In this document: positions 35,066 through 45,366 of the stretch, piece after piece | How positions within the stretch are numbered: the first letter of the stretch is position 1 | How the letters are laid out: each line of letters starts with the position of its first letter | DNA from: Vandiemenella viatica | Taxonomy: Eukaryota; Arthropoda; Insecta; Orthoptera; Morabidae | DNA length: 64,000 nucleotides | Direction: 5' to 3' | NCBI GenBank assembly: GCA_031002005.1 | Contig: JARYHS010013630.1 | Location: forward strand, 241,931,539 to 241,995,538 | Translations under genes and position numbers: made by a program | Notes under the pieces: model-generated | Told to the model about the DNA's origin: nothing | Database searches by the model: none | Seen by the model: the letters and a program-made list of their open reading frames with translations, nothing else

Positions 35066-35565
35066 TTTTTTTTAATGTTCCATGTATTTATAACGGACTA
35101 AAAAGTATAAAATAATTTCTCTAATCCTTATGAAGGATAAAACCACATATAGATTTCTAACTTCTTCTAAATTGTCATGAAAATTTATACTTGGAAATTT
35201 TTGATAGATATTAAAATACTTATAAGATTGGTGACGAAGAACATTGAGCGGATAGAATTTACATAATTAAATTAAATGTAGAGAGTAGCGATCAATGAAA
35301 GACCTTAATTATCAGTTCACATTATTTGAGGTGTAATAAAATTTTTAGTAGAGCTATTAATGAATCAATTATCTGTTGCATTCTACCAATGATTTTCGTC
35401 TCCATTCTTACAAGTATTTTAATAGCTATCAAAAATTTCCAAGTGTAAATTTTCAGGGGAATTTAGAGGAAGTTAGAAATCTGTATGTGGTTTTATCCTT
35501 CATAAGGATTAGAGTATTTTATACTTTTTAGTCCCTTATAAAAACATGGTACATTAAAAGTTTTT
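35066..35565. repeat. Long inverted repeat (~180-bp arms)
   Basis: The left arm (~35066-35250) contains GGACTAAAAAGTATAAAAT, CTAATCCTTATGAAGGATAA and TTGGAAATTTTTGATAG. The right arm (~35381-35565) is its reverse complement with only scattered differences (TTATCCTTCATAAGGATTAG, ATTTTATACTTTTTAGTCC). The spacer is about 130 bp. A transcript across it would form a long hairpin. It is probably a fold-back/MITE-type element; no coding sequence. Confidence 0.9.
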
Positions 35566-35719
35566 ATTTTATTTTCTGCTTTTTAGGGTTATGTGAGTGA
35601 AAATTTGTAATTGATTTTAATACTTTGATGACATAAATTCCAGGGTTTTTCTTAATAGAAAACATTTAATTGAGAAATAATGAACAAAACAAAAAAGCAT
35701 TATGCATATACATCGTTTG

Positions 35720-36815
35720 AATCATAAGTTATGGTCTGGTTCCACCAGAATTGTTCAGGCAGCATCCCCAATTTTTCTTTCCCTAAATACATCATTCAGA
35801 CTACTGCAAACATTAAAAAAAAAAAAAAGAAACTTAATCAGTCCCTAGAAAATGTACTTTCAGTTGTTACCGAATTTTCCTATTTTTCGGACACTTTTCC
35901 ATTTTTCTTTCTCTGAAAACCTTATTCAGACTAATAAAGACATTTAAAAAATAGCTAAATTGTTACATAGAAAAAAGTACTTTCATGGTTTCCCGAATTT
36001 TCCAGCCGACTTTTCCAATTTTTCTTTCTTAAAAAACCTTATTCGGACTTTTACGAAAATTTAAGAACATTAGCCAGATCGGTCCATAGAAAAGAGCACT
36101 TTCAGTTTTTCCACAATTTTCAAATTTTCGGGTTAACTTTTCCCATTTTTTCACATTTTCATTCATTGTCATTCAGTTCTGAGCTATGGTCAAAATTTCA
36201 AGTCTCTAACTCATCGAGAAGTTAGTTTAAAATCAATTACAAAATTCCACCCGGACAGACAAAGCCCAAAGCGAGTTAGCTTTTCACGAATTTTCCAAGC
36301 AACTTTCCAGTTTTTCTTTCTTTAAAAAACTTATTCGGACTATTACGAAACATTTTTTTAAAAAAATAGCCAGATTGGTACATAGAAAAAAAAAGAATTT
36401 CAGTTTTCTCCGAATTTTCCAATTTTCCGGGCAACTTTTCCATTTTTTCATTAACTAAAATCCTTATTCAGACTATTACGAACATTTAAAAAAAATAGCC
36501 AAATCGGTACACAGAGAAAAAAAGACTTTCCATTTGCTCCGAATTTTCCGGGTAACTTTTCCAATTTTTCACTATTAAAAACCTTATTCGGACTATTACG
36601 AACACAAAAAATTAGCCAGATCGGTCCATAGCAAAGAGTATTTTCAATTTTTTCCGAATTTTCCGGACAACTTTTCCCATTTTTCCCATTTTCATGCATT
36701 TTCATCCAGTTCTGAGCTATGGTCAAAATTTCAAGTCTCTAGCTCATCGAGAAGTTAGTTTAAAATCAATTACTAAATTATACCCGGACAGACAAAGCCC
36801 AAAGCGAGTTAATAA
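35720..36815 (+). repeat. ~120-bp tandem array with duplicated terminus
   Basis: Seven or eight monomers of about 110-130 bp share CCGAATTTTCC, AACTTTTCCATTTTTC, CCTTATTCGGACTATTACG, AAAAATAGCCAGATCGG and CATAGAAAAAAG blocks. Two copies of a non-monomer terminus occur, near 36165-36290 and 36700-36815: CTGAGCTATGGTCAAAATTTC, ATCGAGAAGTTAGTTTAAAATC and CGGACAGACAAAGCCCAAAG then CGAGTTA. The layout (array plus fixed end finishing in GTTA and an A-rich stretch) parallels the arrays at 1563 and 15440 with different sequence. Confidence 0.82.
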
Positions 36816-36959
36816 AAACATTTTAAAATAAAATTGTCCAAAATCGACAATTTTTTTCCATTTTCTCGTAAAAAGTTTGATAATCTTCTCAGTTGTCCTC
36901 TTACCGAGCTCTAAGCAACTATACCTCATTATTATTATCATCATCATTACCCCGCGATT

Positions 36960-37130
36960 TACTAAAAGTGTGTGGCGGAGGGTGCATTACACCTATCCGA
37001 AAGGGTAATGGTTTGGAAGGGATATACGGGATATGGCAGGAGGCGCCCATGGGCTATTGTGAGGAACCATCCCAGCATTCGCCTGGAGTGATCCGGGAAA
37101 ACCATGGAAAACCCAGATCAGGTTGGCAGA
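36960..37130 (-). mobile_element. Composite LINE/SINE fragments
   Basis: GTGTGTGGCGGAGGGTGC at 36968 resembles the 3' untranslated part of the LINE at 45367-47786 (GTGGGTGGCAGAGGGTGC). It is followed at 37050-37130 by a SINE-A-like inner body in minus orientation (AACCATCCCAGCATTCGCC, TGATCCGGGAAAACCATGG). Confidence 0.6.
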
Positions 37131-37404
37131 GGTAAGAAAAAAAACTTTTCTAACACCTTAATTTATACGATAACCTACTCAAATATAATTTTAAACTATT
37201 TTTAAAACTATTTTCGCTTTTGGGTGATCGAACAAATGCAAATTTTAAGTGTATAATTTATTTCTATTAAGTGCTAGAGGCCTGTGACAAAGGAACAGAC
37301 AGCCGAGAGACAGCTCAGTTCCCTTTGGAAATCCTCAAAGATATTAAAGTCACGAGACCGCAAGAGAGCACTGATTATCATGGCGAAAATGGTGGGAGGA
37401 TTTA
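37131..37404. other. No recognisable feature
   Basis: AT-rich spacer. Confidence 0.4.
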
Positions 37405-37465
37405 AAAACAGTTAATTATTGATTGCAATGGAGCATATGCCACGATGGCAATTTCCCAACACTTC
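37405..37465 (-). mobile_element. LINE-A 3' end fragment
   Basis: TTAATTATTGATTGCAATGG with CACGATGGCAATTTCCC is the reverse complement of the LINE-A 3' end. Confidence 0.6.
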
Positions 37466-40359
37466 TCGGGTTTTTTTTTGTTTTTTTTTTTTTCAGCAGA
37501 TTACTTGATGATTTATTCCAGTCCCATATGAAGAACAATACAATGCTTGCAACTGGTTGATTTCGATAAGCCTTTGAAACGAATTGTGGCTAATGAGAGT
37601 ATAACTTGTGAAATTAATAAGTGCTATTGGCATAATTGATCTGGAAATTCCGAAGGCCATCTAAGCGACGAGATTATCACTTGCCACGAAATCCACTCCT
37701 GCCGTGGCTGTCCTATCCTAAACAGGTAATCCTACCGGAAAATGGGGCTTGTATGTTTGCGTGGAAAACGAATTACGAAGCATCTGAGCATTCTTCACTT
37801 TAAAAAAGATTAATACTTTGACGACGGCCTTTAAACATTGCGACCGGAACCGCGAGCCTATCGATCCCAAGTCAGGCAAACGTCTGAGCCACCAGTGTGA
37901 AAGAACGCAGTGCAGCAAACTCACTGTCCGCTTAATGGTTGACTTGTGTAATATTGCTGTCGGAATTTCGCTTTTGAAATTTGCTCATCTATTTGGTTAT
38001 AACAGGATGCGTGATGATAACGTTCCTGTGGAGTGCGGTTAAAAATGCTACTTCTTCAGAACCGGATAACCACAATATTTCTTTTTACTTTAATGAATTT
38101 TCATACTCACAATTCATTGATCTCATGTTTAGCATTTTTCTTCGTTTCGCAATCTCGACGGGAGTAGAGTATTTCGTATTGAGAAGCCCTTGACCGTCTG
38201 TTTACCTCCGTTTAGCCACTGAACTCCGACGCCCGCTCGTGGGTTCAACATCAAGGTTGGGTGAAGTTAATATGGACTGCTAATGACTGGCTGAAGAGAT
38301 GTTTCATTCACACTGAAGTTCCAACTTGTAACCATTTCGCGATAACATGCATTGCAAATGCCTTCTCGCTCCAAACTGAACTCAGCTGATTCATTCTACT
38401 TTGTGACTCACTTCATAAATCACATTGCCTACCGCATGGTTGGTTGCCTTGCCTTTACAGTCTTTCTGCTTCAAAACATTAAAAAATTTATTTTCCGAAG
38501 TATTCTCCATTCCCTCAGCGCCTACCCACAATCCGGTGAATGGTAATTCTCCAGTGGGGTTTCCCTGCAAATAGACAAAACATCTTCGTCTCACAGACTA
38601 ATGTGACTCCCCTTAGACCTAGGCAACACTGGGAAACAAGTCAGACAGTGAAAAGCTGTTTAAACGTTGCAATATTGCGTCAAAGCATTATTAAATGGCT
38701 TTTCTAGTATATTATTAAATAGGAAGAATGGAAAAAATACGAATCTTTAGCGTCAAGATATGATTAATTTAGGTATGGATAAGATATCAGTAATATGAAA
38801 AAACCACCTTTGAGGTTTAATTTAATCGTTCATTTAGCTTTTTAATGTAACTTTTTTTTTTACTGAAACTGAAGTCAAAAGCGACTTTCAGGCAAATCCG
38901 AAGCGAAGATTGATGTAATAGATCACCCAAAAGCTCAAAAAATTGTCATGACTGATTAACAATTTAATGATTCATGAAGCTATACTTAGCACAGCAGAGG
39001 CGGTAGTATACTATACGATGGAATATCTTGGTGGGGCTTCCAGTCGCGCAATATTTGGCGTTAGAAAGTGTCTGCAGTTTTCCGTTGTCAGTAAGTCTCA
39101 TAAGGATTTCAGTTTCTTTCATAGATTACCGAAATCACTTCAGTGGTACACTTTGATAGGTCCTTCATATTTCCTTACCGATCTTTGACAACAATCGTAT
39201 TGCGGCCCCGTTGCCAATGAGCGATATAAGAAAATAATTAACTTTTTAATGTGAAAAATAGAATGTTTCTAACTCACCTGATTGATGGGGTTTCTGCGTA
39301 CTATCCCTCTCGGTTGATGCAGCCAGGAACTTTATCGTTAGATATAGCAGAACATAGTTTGCAACGACATCAAAAGCTGATCCGCACAAGGAAGTTTTAC
39401 TGTTCGACTAGTTCCCTAAATTATCAAAAAACGTATGACGCCTTTACATTATTTAAGGTAATTTACACTTCTAAAAACACATTTTCTGCTTAAATCTAAT
39501 TTATAAATCAGCTGAATGTTTTCTCCAGATTACTCTATTAAATACTTGTTTGTTTACGTAGATTGGGTTGGAGCTCACGTTACAGTTACAATATAGAGTC
39601 AAAGATTTAACTCCTGGCTATTGACGTCGGATTTTTGCAAGTATTGGCACTTTTGAATGGGATGGCAGTTGAGGTATCGGCGTTTAGCTGACCAATGGTA
39701 AACATGTCGGATTGTGACGCTTGGTGATTATTTCGAAGGAGCTACATTTAGAGCTGCGAATCGGGCGACGTTCCGGGTCGGATGTTACGGCTATTAAGGC
39801 TGCAGTTTCTTGTCTGTCAAGTGTAAAAATGTAATTTGAGAGGGCTCTGTCAAAAGCCACAAATAGTCGCTTATGAGAGGAGTATTCCTCAGAAGCTGGC
39901 AAGCTTGAGATTTGACAGTTACAGGCTTAGATTTTCATAATGTTGACATAATTTTGATCCATGTCAGCCAATCTAAAAATGACGAGATTTTCCGAGGAAT
40001 CCTCATAGGAGAAGACGGAAATGCCGCGGCATTGCAGGGCGGAACGGAGGTGAACTGGCCGAGGAGAAGAACTTGACTTCAGTGCATCGTGCTAGAAAAA
40101 TTAGTTCAGCATGGCTGAACACTCTGCAGGCTGCTAGTCTTCTCTTCCTACCAGATCATGCTGAACACAGAGGCCAGAGACGAGAGGGGACCACATCGAC
40201 TGTCGACTCGTCCCCAACCGCAGCACCAGTGCTGCCACCTCTAAAAAATATTTTATGCCAAATCTACGCTTAGGAAATGCCAAAAATATGCTATACTTTT
40301 CGCAAAATGCTGAAAAAATTGCAACAAAATTAAATGGCACATTAACATGCTTACCAGAA
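37466..40359. other. No gene recognised
   Basis: A tRNA-like SINE head on the minus strand may lie near 37840-37915 (CTGGTGGCTCAGACG, GATCGATAGGCTCGCGGTTC). GC-richer stretches at 39700-40240 contain open frames without recognisable domains or supported splice sites. Confidence 0.4.
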
Positions 40360-40650
40360 AAATCTCTATCCAAAATAAACTCTATCATTAACAGGTCTAT
40401 CATAAACATTATTACGATTCAACACTTCTTACCAAAAAATTATGATACTAATAATCAGTTCTACCAAATGTTATTTCTACCTATTAACATCTCTACCATT
40501 TACAAACCGTACAGCGTGAAAACTCTATCATAAACATCTCTACCAAGGGAATCTCTACCAAACGCAAATTTATCATAAATGAGTCTACCAGTTTTACTCT
40601 CTAGCGACCATAAGCCTACCATTAACATGTCAACCAAAGCATAAACCTAC
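40360..40650. repeat. Short-motif quasi-repeat (TCTACCA / TCTATCATAAACA)
   Basis: About a dozen occurrences of TCTACCA or CTCTATCA, often followed by TTAACA or TAAACAT, spaced irregularly at roughly 10-25 bp. Read on the other strand it is a string of TGGTAGAGAT and GTTTATGATAGAG phrases. No open frame spans it. It lies immediately beyond the 3' side of the mariner pseudogene. Confidence 0.7.
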
Positions 40651-40689
40651 ATTCAAAGTATTGACCATTGCATTCTACACATTTCGCTC

Positions 40690-41646
40690 ATCTTTTAGGA
40701 AAATTATGGATACCATCCCAAAAAAAACTTTTTCTCTTTCGAGGCAAACCATTGGACGAGCCATTTTTCGACTTCCTCAAAATTGGCGAAGCGCTGGTCT
40801 GCAAGTGAGTGTCCCATCAATGCGAAAAGGTGATAGTCGGACAGGGCAAGGTCTGGAGAGTACGGCGGGTGCGATAATATTATCCAATTAAGTGCTTTCA
40901 ATGTGTCCTTCACCAGTTTAGCGGTATGAGATGGCGCGTTGTCATTTTGCAAGATAACTTTTCCATATCTTCGGGCCCATTCCGGCCGTTTTTTCGATAA
41001 ACGCATGATTCAAGTTGATAATTTTTTGTCGGTAGCGATCCGTATTCACTGTTTCACCAGGTTTTAATAACTCGTAGTACCCCACACCACACTGGTCCCA
41101 CCAAACACAGAGCTTTGTCTTATGGCCAAAGCGATTTGGCCTTGCAGGCGATGGGCCGGCCTCACCAGGTGAAAGCCATGATTTTCTTCACTTCGGGTTC
41201 TCAAAATAAATCCATTTTTCATCCCCCATGACAATTCGGTGCAGAAAATATTTCCTTTCGAGCCAATGAAGCAGCATTTCACAAACGGTTTTTCGATTTT
41301 CCATTTGTCTATCGTTCAGTTGGTGTGGCACCCATTTTCCATACTTCTGGATCTTTCCCATGGCTTTTAAGCGTTGGCAAATTGCTCCTTGAGTCACATT
41401 AGGAGTTTGTGCCAATTTTTGTTGCGATTGGGTTGGGTCTTCATCCAATAATGCCTGCAATTGCTCGTCTTTGAACTTTTTCACTGCACCAGGATGTCCA
41501 TTGTCTGTCAAATCGAAACTTCCACTTTTAAATTGACAAAACCATGTCTCACATGTTTTAATCACTGGAGCATGTTCACCATAAGTTTCTACCAGTAACC
41601 GATGAGGTTCAGCTGCTTTTTTCTTTTGATGAAATAAAAAAAGCAA
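40690..41646 (-). pseudogene. Mariner transposase, inactivated
   Basis: A minus-strand mariner-family transposase. The first 152 codons (41646-41188) hold the paired helix-turn-helix N-terminus (TWFCQFKSGSFDL, PHQLNDRQMENRK) and the first catalytic Asp in VMGDEKWIYFENP. An in-frame TGA follows directly after ENPK. The same frame then stays readable through KPGETVNTDRYRQKIINLNH, and the frame shifts near 41010-41020 to continue with the second Asp (ILQNDNAPSHTAK) and the third (SPDLALSDYHLF), the D34D arrangement of mariner. The C-terminus frays after FASKEKKFF. One stop and at least one frameshift rule out function. Terminal repeats were not found. Confidence 0.93.
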
Positions 41647-42499
41647 CTAATGCCGCAAATGCGATTTACTTGGAACAAAACTCGACACTGAAGAAAACAA
41701 CAATGACGCTATTATTGTCGCGGAATGTGACTTGTGTATTGTTGAACGTTAATGTCAATAGAAACAAAAGATATACATGCCAAATCATAGGAATGTATAC
41801 ATATTGCTAGCGATATCTATAAGTACAATCGGTAAACTGCAACTAATACCTCTGGTATGTTACAATGAAAAGAGCCGAAAACATTAATTTGTTTGCGTCA
41901 GTAAGACACATATAGTGATGTGTAATTTTCATCTTTAAAACTATCTGAAACAAAACTTAAGTACATATTTTAGTTAAAAATACATGTTTAATGTTTTATA
42001 ATAACTGAATTATTTAAATTTAAAAAAAAAATCTTTGTGAATTCCCTTTATGGAGATGCTTGTTTTACATTGTAAAATGTATAAAACAAACAACTTAAAA
42101 ATAACAAACATTAATGACAATTCTTTGAGACAGATTATTCTAGTAAATAAATGAACAATACTGAAATTATATCAAGAAATCGTCGACTTGTCAGGAAACA
42201 ATGCTAAAAACTATGCAATACGCTAAATTGAATTTTTTCATGCTAATCACTTGTAAATACTGTAGCCATCAAAATTCTAAATTGGCAGCAGTGCCGTCTC
42301 TTGCTAAACTGGTTTGGCGAGGGAACGCAGCCACTGCCTGCCGCCACTAACACTATGTGGTTGGAGTAATATCAGATGATATTGAGTGTGCACAACAATT
42401 ACTTTACAGCCTGGACAATTCCCGGCACAGGTATCTCTTGCTTTAATGATTAGCGAAAATGTTTGTGATTTTTGCAGGTTTCTCCTTTGTTGAAGTAAA
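41647..42499. other. No recognisable feature
   Basis: AT-rich sequence right of the mariner pseudogene; may include the mariner 5' untranslated part, but no inverted repeat could be matched. Confidence 0.4.
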
Positions 42500-42502
42500 T
42501 AA

Positions 42503-43571
42503 GGGAGCGTCCATAAACTATGTGGATCGGTCTATGGGGTGGGGGAAGGGGTTGGGTAGATAGTTACGCTGGGCTACGTGGGAAGAGGGGGGTTTCCGAA
42601 CAAGACACGTAGCTGTTCATTCATATGATTTGTCACAGTTAAATAAGGTACTGAACACATAACAGCATGTGGATATTTAATTATCTGCGTTTGTAATTTA
42701 GATATCCTTTACACTAACAGTGCTGCGCAAGCGTGTGGCTTTGAAGTTATACTATTGGCCAGCATATTAGAACTAACCGACACGCGACGGCTCATTACTC
42801 TCCTTAAAACGTTAGGTATGCGTTTCCTACACTCAAATTCGCTTACAGGTGTCACCCGGGATTTTCCGAGGCAGTTACAGTTAGTATGATTTAGGTGGTT
42901 TGTAATAATGCTGTTTTGATTAGGATTACCCGAGTATTAAATAATTGTTAAAATAATTCTAATTTTGTTAAAATAATTCCAATTTTGTTAAAATAATTCT
43001 AATTTTGTTTTCTCAAGTGAATTTCGGTGCAAATTTAATTATAGTGTTCGCTGAAGTGTTATTGCAAGTAATAAGAATAGTGTGAAGTGACTCCGTACAT
43101 TGAGGCTAAGCGACCCTGTTATCATACGTGGGAGGAATAGTTTGTTCTATTTTATCAGTTAATGTATAATGATGATTAAGGTAATCAGATTGTTTTTAGC
43201 AACGCCTCAAGAAGAAAAGATCCTAACTGCATCTGAAGAGATTTCCTCCCAATAATTGATCATTTGCAGGAGTGGCTAGTGTCAACATTTCATTCAGAAT
43301 ATTTACAGTTATAGATAAGTACATAACGCAAATATCTATTGGGTTTGGGTTTATTGTATACGCAATTATTTTTACGAGTTTCTTAGAGGAAACATTATAA
43401 AATGTTTTCTGAAATTAATAGTAAAAAAGCTAAATCACTGCGTGACTCATGAAAAGGGGGAGGGGTAAAGGGTTCTCAAGGCAAAAGCCACGTCGTGCTA
43501 TGTGGTTGGAGGGGGTGAGGGGGAGGTTCAAGAGAAGCCAAAATGAAGCGCCGTAGTTAATGGACGTTCCC
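42503..43571. mobile_element. PIF/Harbinger-like non-autonomous element (M2)
   Basis: Ends GGGAGCGTCCATAAACTATG (left) and GGGAACGTCCATTAACTACG (right, read inverted) are flanked by perfect TAA duplications at 42500-42502 and 43572-43574. Length 1069 bp. G-rich runs lie inside both ends (42536-42560, 43456-43535). The ~900-bp AT-rich middle has no transposase frame and includes a three-copy 20-bp repeat at 42945-43007. Same family as 29238-29661. Confidence 0.88.
42945..43007. repeat. Three-copy 20-bp tandem repeat
   Basis: The unit TTGTTAAAATAATTCYAATT occurs three times head to tail inside M2, differing at one base. Confidence 0.93.
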
Positions 43572-43624
43572 TAAACAAATATTTTTTTCGTACTTTGAAG
43601 GATCAATAAATCTTATATATACAT

Positions 43625-44465
43625 AGACGTGTGTGCCCCCATATTTCACCCTGCAGCCACCACTACCTAGCGCAGAACACTGATGTTTGGGTGTGGTAGT
43701 AGCATCGAGTCTCCCATCATGCACCTTGGTGATAGCATTTCGGTAGCGATGGAGATTTGGGAGATATGGTGGTCGAAAGTGCTCGACCTGGGATAGTTTC
43801 ATATTTCGATCAACGACGTGTGTGGCTCTATATTTCACTGCCCAGCGCAGACCACTGGTGTTTGTGTGGTAGCATGGAGTCAGCGAACGAGCACAATGTT
43901 GGGCGAATATCAGTAGCTGTGGCGGTGTACGAGTTATGGTGGTTGAAAGTGGTCGATCAGGGACATTTTCGTATTTCGACCAAAGACATCTTTGTACACA
44001 TGTTTCACTTTGCTGTCACAACTACATAGCGCAGACGACTAGTTTTTGTGTGTGGTTTGTGGCCTCGAGTCTCCCATCGAGTAATAAGGTGCGTGCATGT
44101 CGGCAGCTGTGGGGGTGTTGGAGAAATGATGGTTGAAATTATTCGACGGAGGGCATTTTCATATTACGACAAAAGACATGTGCCTATATTTCACTCTACA
44201 GTCAAAAGTACCTATCGTTGACCAATGGTGTTTGTGTGCAGTAATACCTCAAGTCATCCATCCTGCACCTTGGTTGAATGTTGGTAGCTGTGGGGACGTG
44301 GGAGATATGGTGGTTGAAAATGGGCGGCCGACGGTATTTGGTTATTTCGACCAAAGATATGTGTGTCCTTGGATTTCACATTGCAGCCATAAATACCCTG
44401 CACAGGTGGTATCAGCTTTGAGTCTCCCATCGTGCACCATAGTTGCATGTAGGTAGCTATCAATC
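43625..44465. repeat. ~180-bp satellite-like tandem array
   Basis: About 4.6 monomers. The anchor GTAGCTGTGGGGGTGTGGGAGA or variants recurs near 43743, 43913, 44102, 44284 and (partial) 44453, spacings 169-189 bp. Other shared blocks: GATATGGTGGTTGAAAGTGG, TTCATATTTCGACCAAAGAC, CCTAGCGCAGACCACTGG and CGAGTCTCCCATCGTGCACC. Short frames in several monomers arise from the repeat itself and are not genes. Confidence 0.9.
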
Positions 44466-45204
44466 AAAATTCTTTACAAACACAAACGAAGTTGTGGCCA
44501 CCAGATAGTATTGTAAAATTTGGGATACACCTTTTTTGCTTGTCTTTAATATTTCATTCACTCCTAGTAAGTTTTCAAAGTAATCCTAATATTCAAAATA
44601 TAACATAATCCAAAGATCAAAAAAGTAAAATAAATTAATTACGCTACTAAATGGAACATTACACAGAGTGTTCATAAAAGCCAGGACGTGGTATTTTGGA
44701 AAGGAACAGGGAAGTAAAACACTGCGGCCTATTTGGAGGATTAATCGTGATATTCTGTAGAGATCTTTTCATGAGTATGCCCTAGCTGGGAGATTTTTAG
44801 TCGACAATGCTTAGCGTCCCGGCTTCGTTGTATGTGAGATCGCGCATACGGGCTACCAATTTCTGGTTAAATTATTTGTGCTTCAGTAAATATCGAAATA
44901 ATTTCACTTTGGGACACTATTAATGGCTGAAAGCGTCGCGAGTGCTTGACTCTAGAAAGTAGTGTTCAGTTTGTTATTTTCTCAATAAAACGTAACATTA
45001 GGTTGGTTGGATCCGAACCAGGAATATTCTGGGCTTCCTGACATGAACGAACCTTAAAATTTCTGGTCGTGGTGTGATGCGAACACAGCACTCTGAATTT
45101 TGAATATGAGCTACCAAACTACTCATTTTCTTAATATGGCTACAAAAATGAAGCAGTGCGACAATTTCTCTCTCTTTTTTTTTTTTTTTTTTTTTTAAAA
45201 ATGG
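44466..45204. other. No recognisable feature
   Basis: AT-rich, ending in a long T run at 45176-45196. GATCGCGCATACGGGCTACC near 44839 is only weakly SINE-like. Confidence 0.4.
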
Positions 45205-45320
45205 CACAACAGCCAGAAGTCGACTTTAAGGTCAGCGCAAGAAACGTCGAATTGAGGGTTTACCAAACTATGGAACTTGGAGCCTACAACTCACTAAAAG
45301 CAATTAACTAATGGACACGG
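45205..45320. repeat. Dispersed repeat, left member of a pair
   Basis: CGACTTTAAGGTCAGCGCAAG with a following AATTGAGGGTTTACCAAACTA block recurs at 48565-48690 in the same orientation (CGACTTTAAGGTCAGCGCAAG, then ATTTAGCAAACTATTG). Identity unknown; the pair brackets the LINE between them. Confidence 0.7.
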
Positions 45321-45366
45321 AGTTGGTGTACCCTGTTGTTATTGAAACAAATAGAGCGGGTGTCAT

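Noticed and set aside
43557..44463. Several short frames with shared peptides
   Set aside because: They arise from the ~180-bp tandem monomers and contain no conserved coding signal.
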